DNA from: an uncultured Coriobacteriaceae bacterium
Lineage (GTDB): Bacteria; Actinomycetota; Coriobacteriia; Coriobacteriales; Eggerthellaceae
DNA length: 6,293 bases
Assembly (NCBI GenBank): GCA_902796815.1
Contig: CADBQL010000319.1
Coordinates: 1-6,293, forward strand
Direction: 5' to 3'
A program made the position numbers and the translations under genes. Each line of letters starts with the position of its first letter. The first letter of the stretch is position 1. The notes under the pieces were generated by a model, which saw nothing but the letters and a program-made list of their open reading frames with translations, ran no database searches and was not told the DNA's origin. Below are positions 6,214-6,293 of this stretch, one piece after another.

Positions 6214-6293
6214 GCGCGTTTCCTTCCGTTGCTACAAAAAACTAATGCAGATGTCTGATCGGCCATGGGCGTAGAAGCGACCCTTTCCGCAGG
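6214..6293 (-). other. Unassigned right-edge sequence upstream of the ABC ATPase gene
   Basis: These 80 bp hold the ATPase ribosome site (6221-6227). On the minus strand two short open stretches enter from the edge and stop at 6242-6244 and 6232-6234. Either could be the carboxy end of an upstream gene, perhaps the missing permease, but each shows fewer than 20 residues and neither is recognisable. A run of six T residues on the minus strand (about 6235-6240) has no clear hairpin before it. Confidence 0.25.

Overview
The window is about half G+C and densely packed with ordinary bacterial genes. Seven protein genes are supported: six on the minus strand and one, queD, on the plus strand. No tRNA, rRNA, CRISPR array, insertion sequence or phage gene was seen. 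The gene set and the style of several proteins fit an anaerobic, gut-type Gram-positive. These include a long EpsC-type serine acetyltransferase, a 140-residue QueD variant, a ThrH phosphatase, and a flippase with the YGVRTYQVSD motif. A Coriobacteriia/Eggerthellaceae-like genome of moderate G+C is my best guess. That guess rests on recalled family resemblance, not on a search.

Layout from left to right. (1) The first 129 codons of thrH run leftward off the window edge. (2) A 112-bp divergent intergenic region separates thrH from queD, which encodes 6-carboxytetrahydropterin synthase (queuosine/deazapurine pathway). (3) A 14-bp-stem hairpin lies between the convergent ends of queD and epsC. 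(4) A leftward cluster follows, in transcription order: a SlyD-like FKBP peptidyl-prolyl isomerase, an oligosaccharide-lipid flippase of the MOP superfamily, nadE (NAD+ synthetase) and epsC (serine O-acetyltransferase). Gaps are 16, 1 and 21 bp, so this is very probably one operon. It starts from a candidate promoter whose spacer is filled by an imperfect palindrome. (5) At the right end is a leftward MacB/LolD-type ABC ATPase gene; its permease partner is not in the window.

Functional links are modest. ThrH can make serine from phosphoserine, and EpsC commits serine to cysteine synthesis, so two genes bear on serine/cysteine supply although they are in different transcription units. The FKBP, flippase, NadE and EpsC have no obvious shared pathway.

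The most notable sequence observation is that NadE's amino-terminal glutaminase (nitrilase-fold) domain is shortened by roughly 100 residues. It lacks a recognisable Glu-Lys-Cys triad, while its synthetase domain looks intact. This predicts an ammonia-dependent enzyme with a vestigial glutaminase domain. I see no clear undescribed multi-gene system here.
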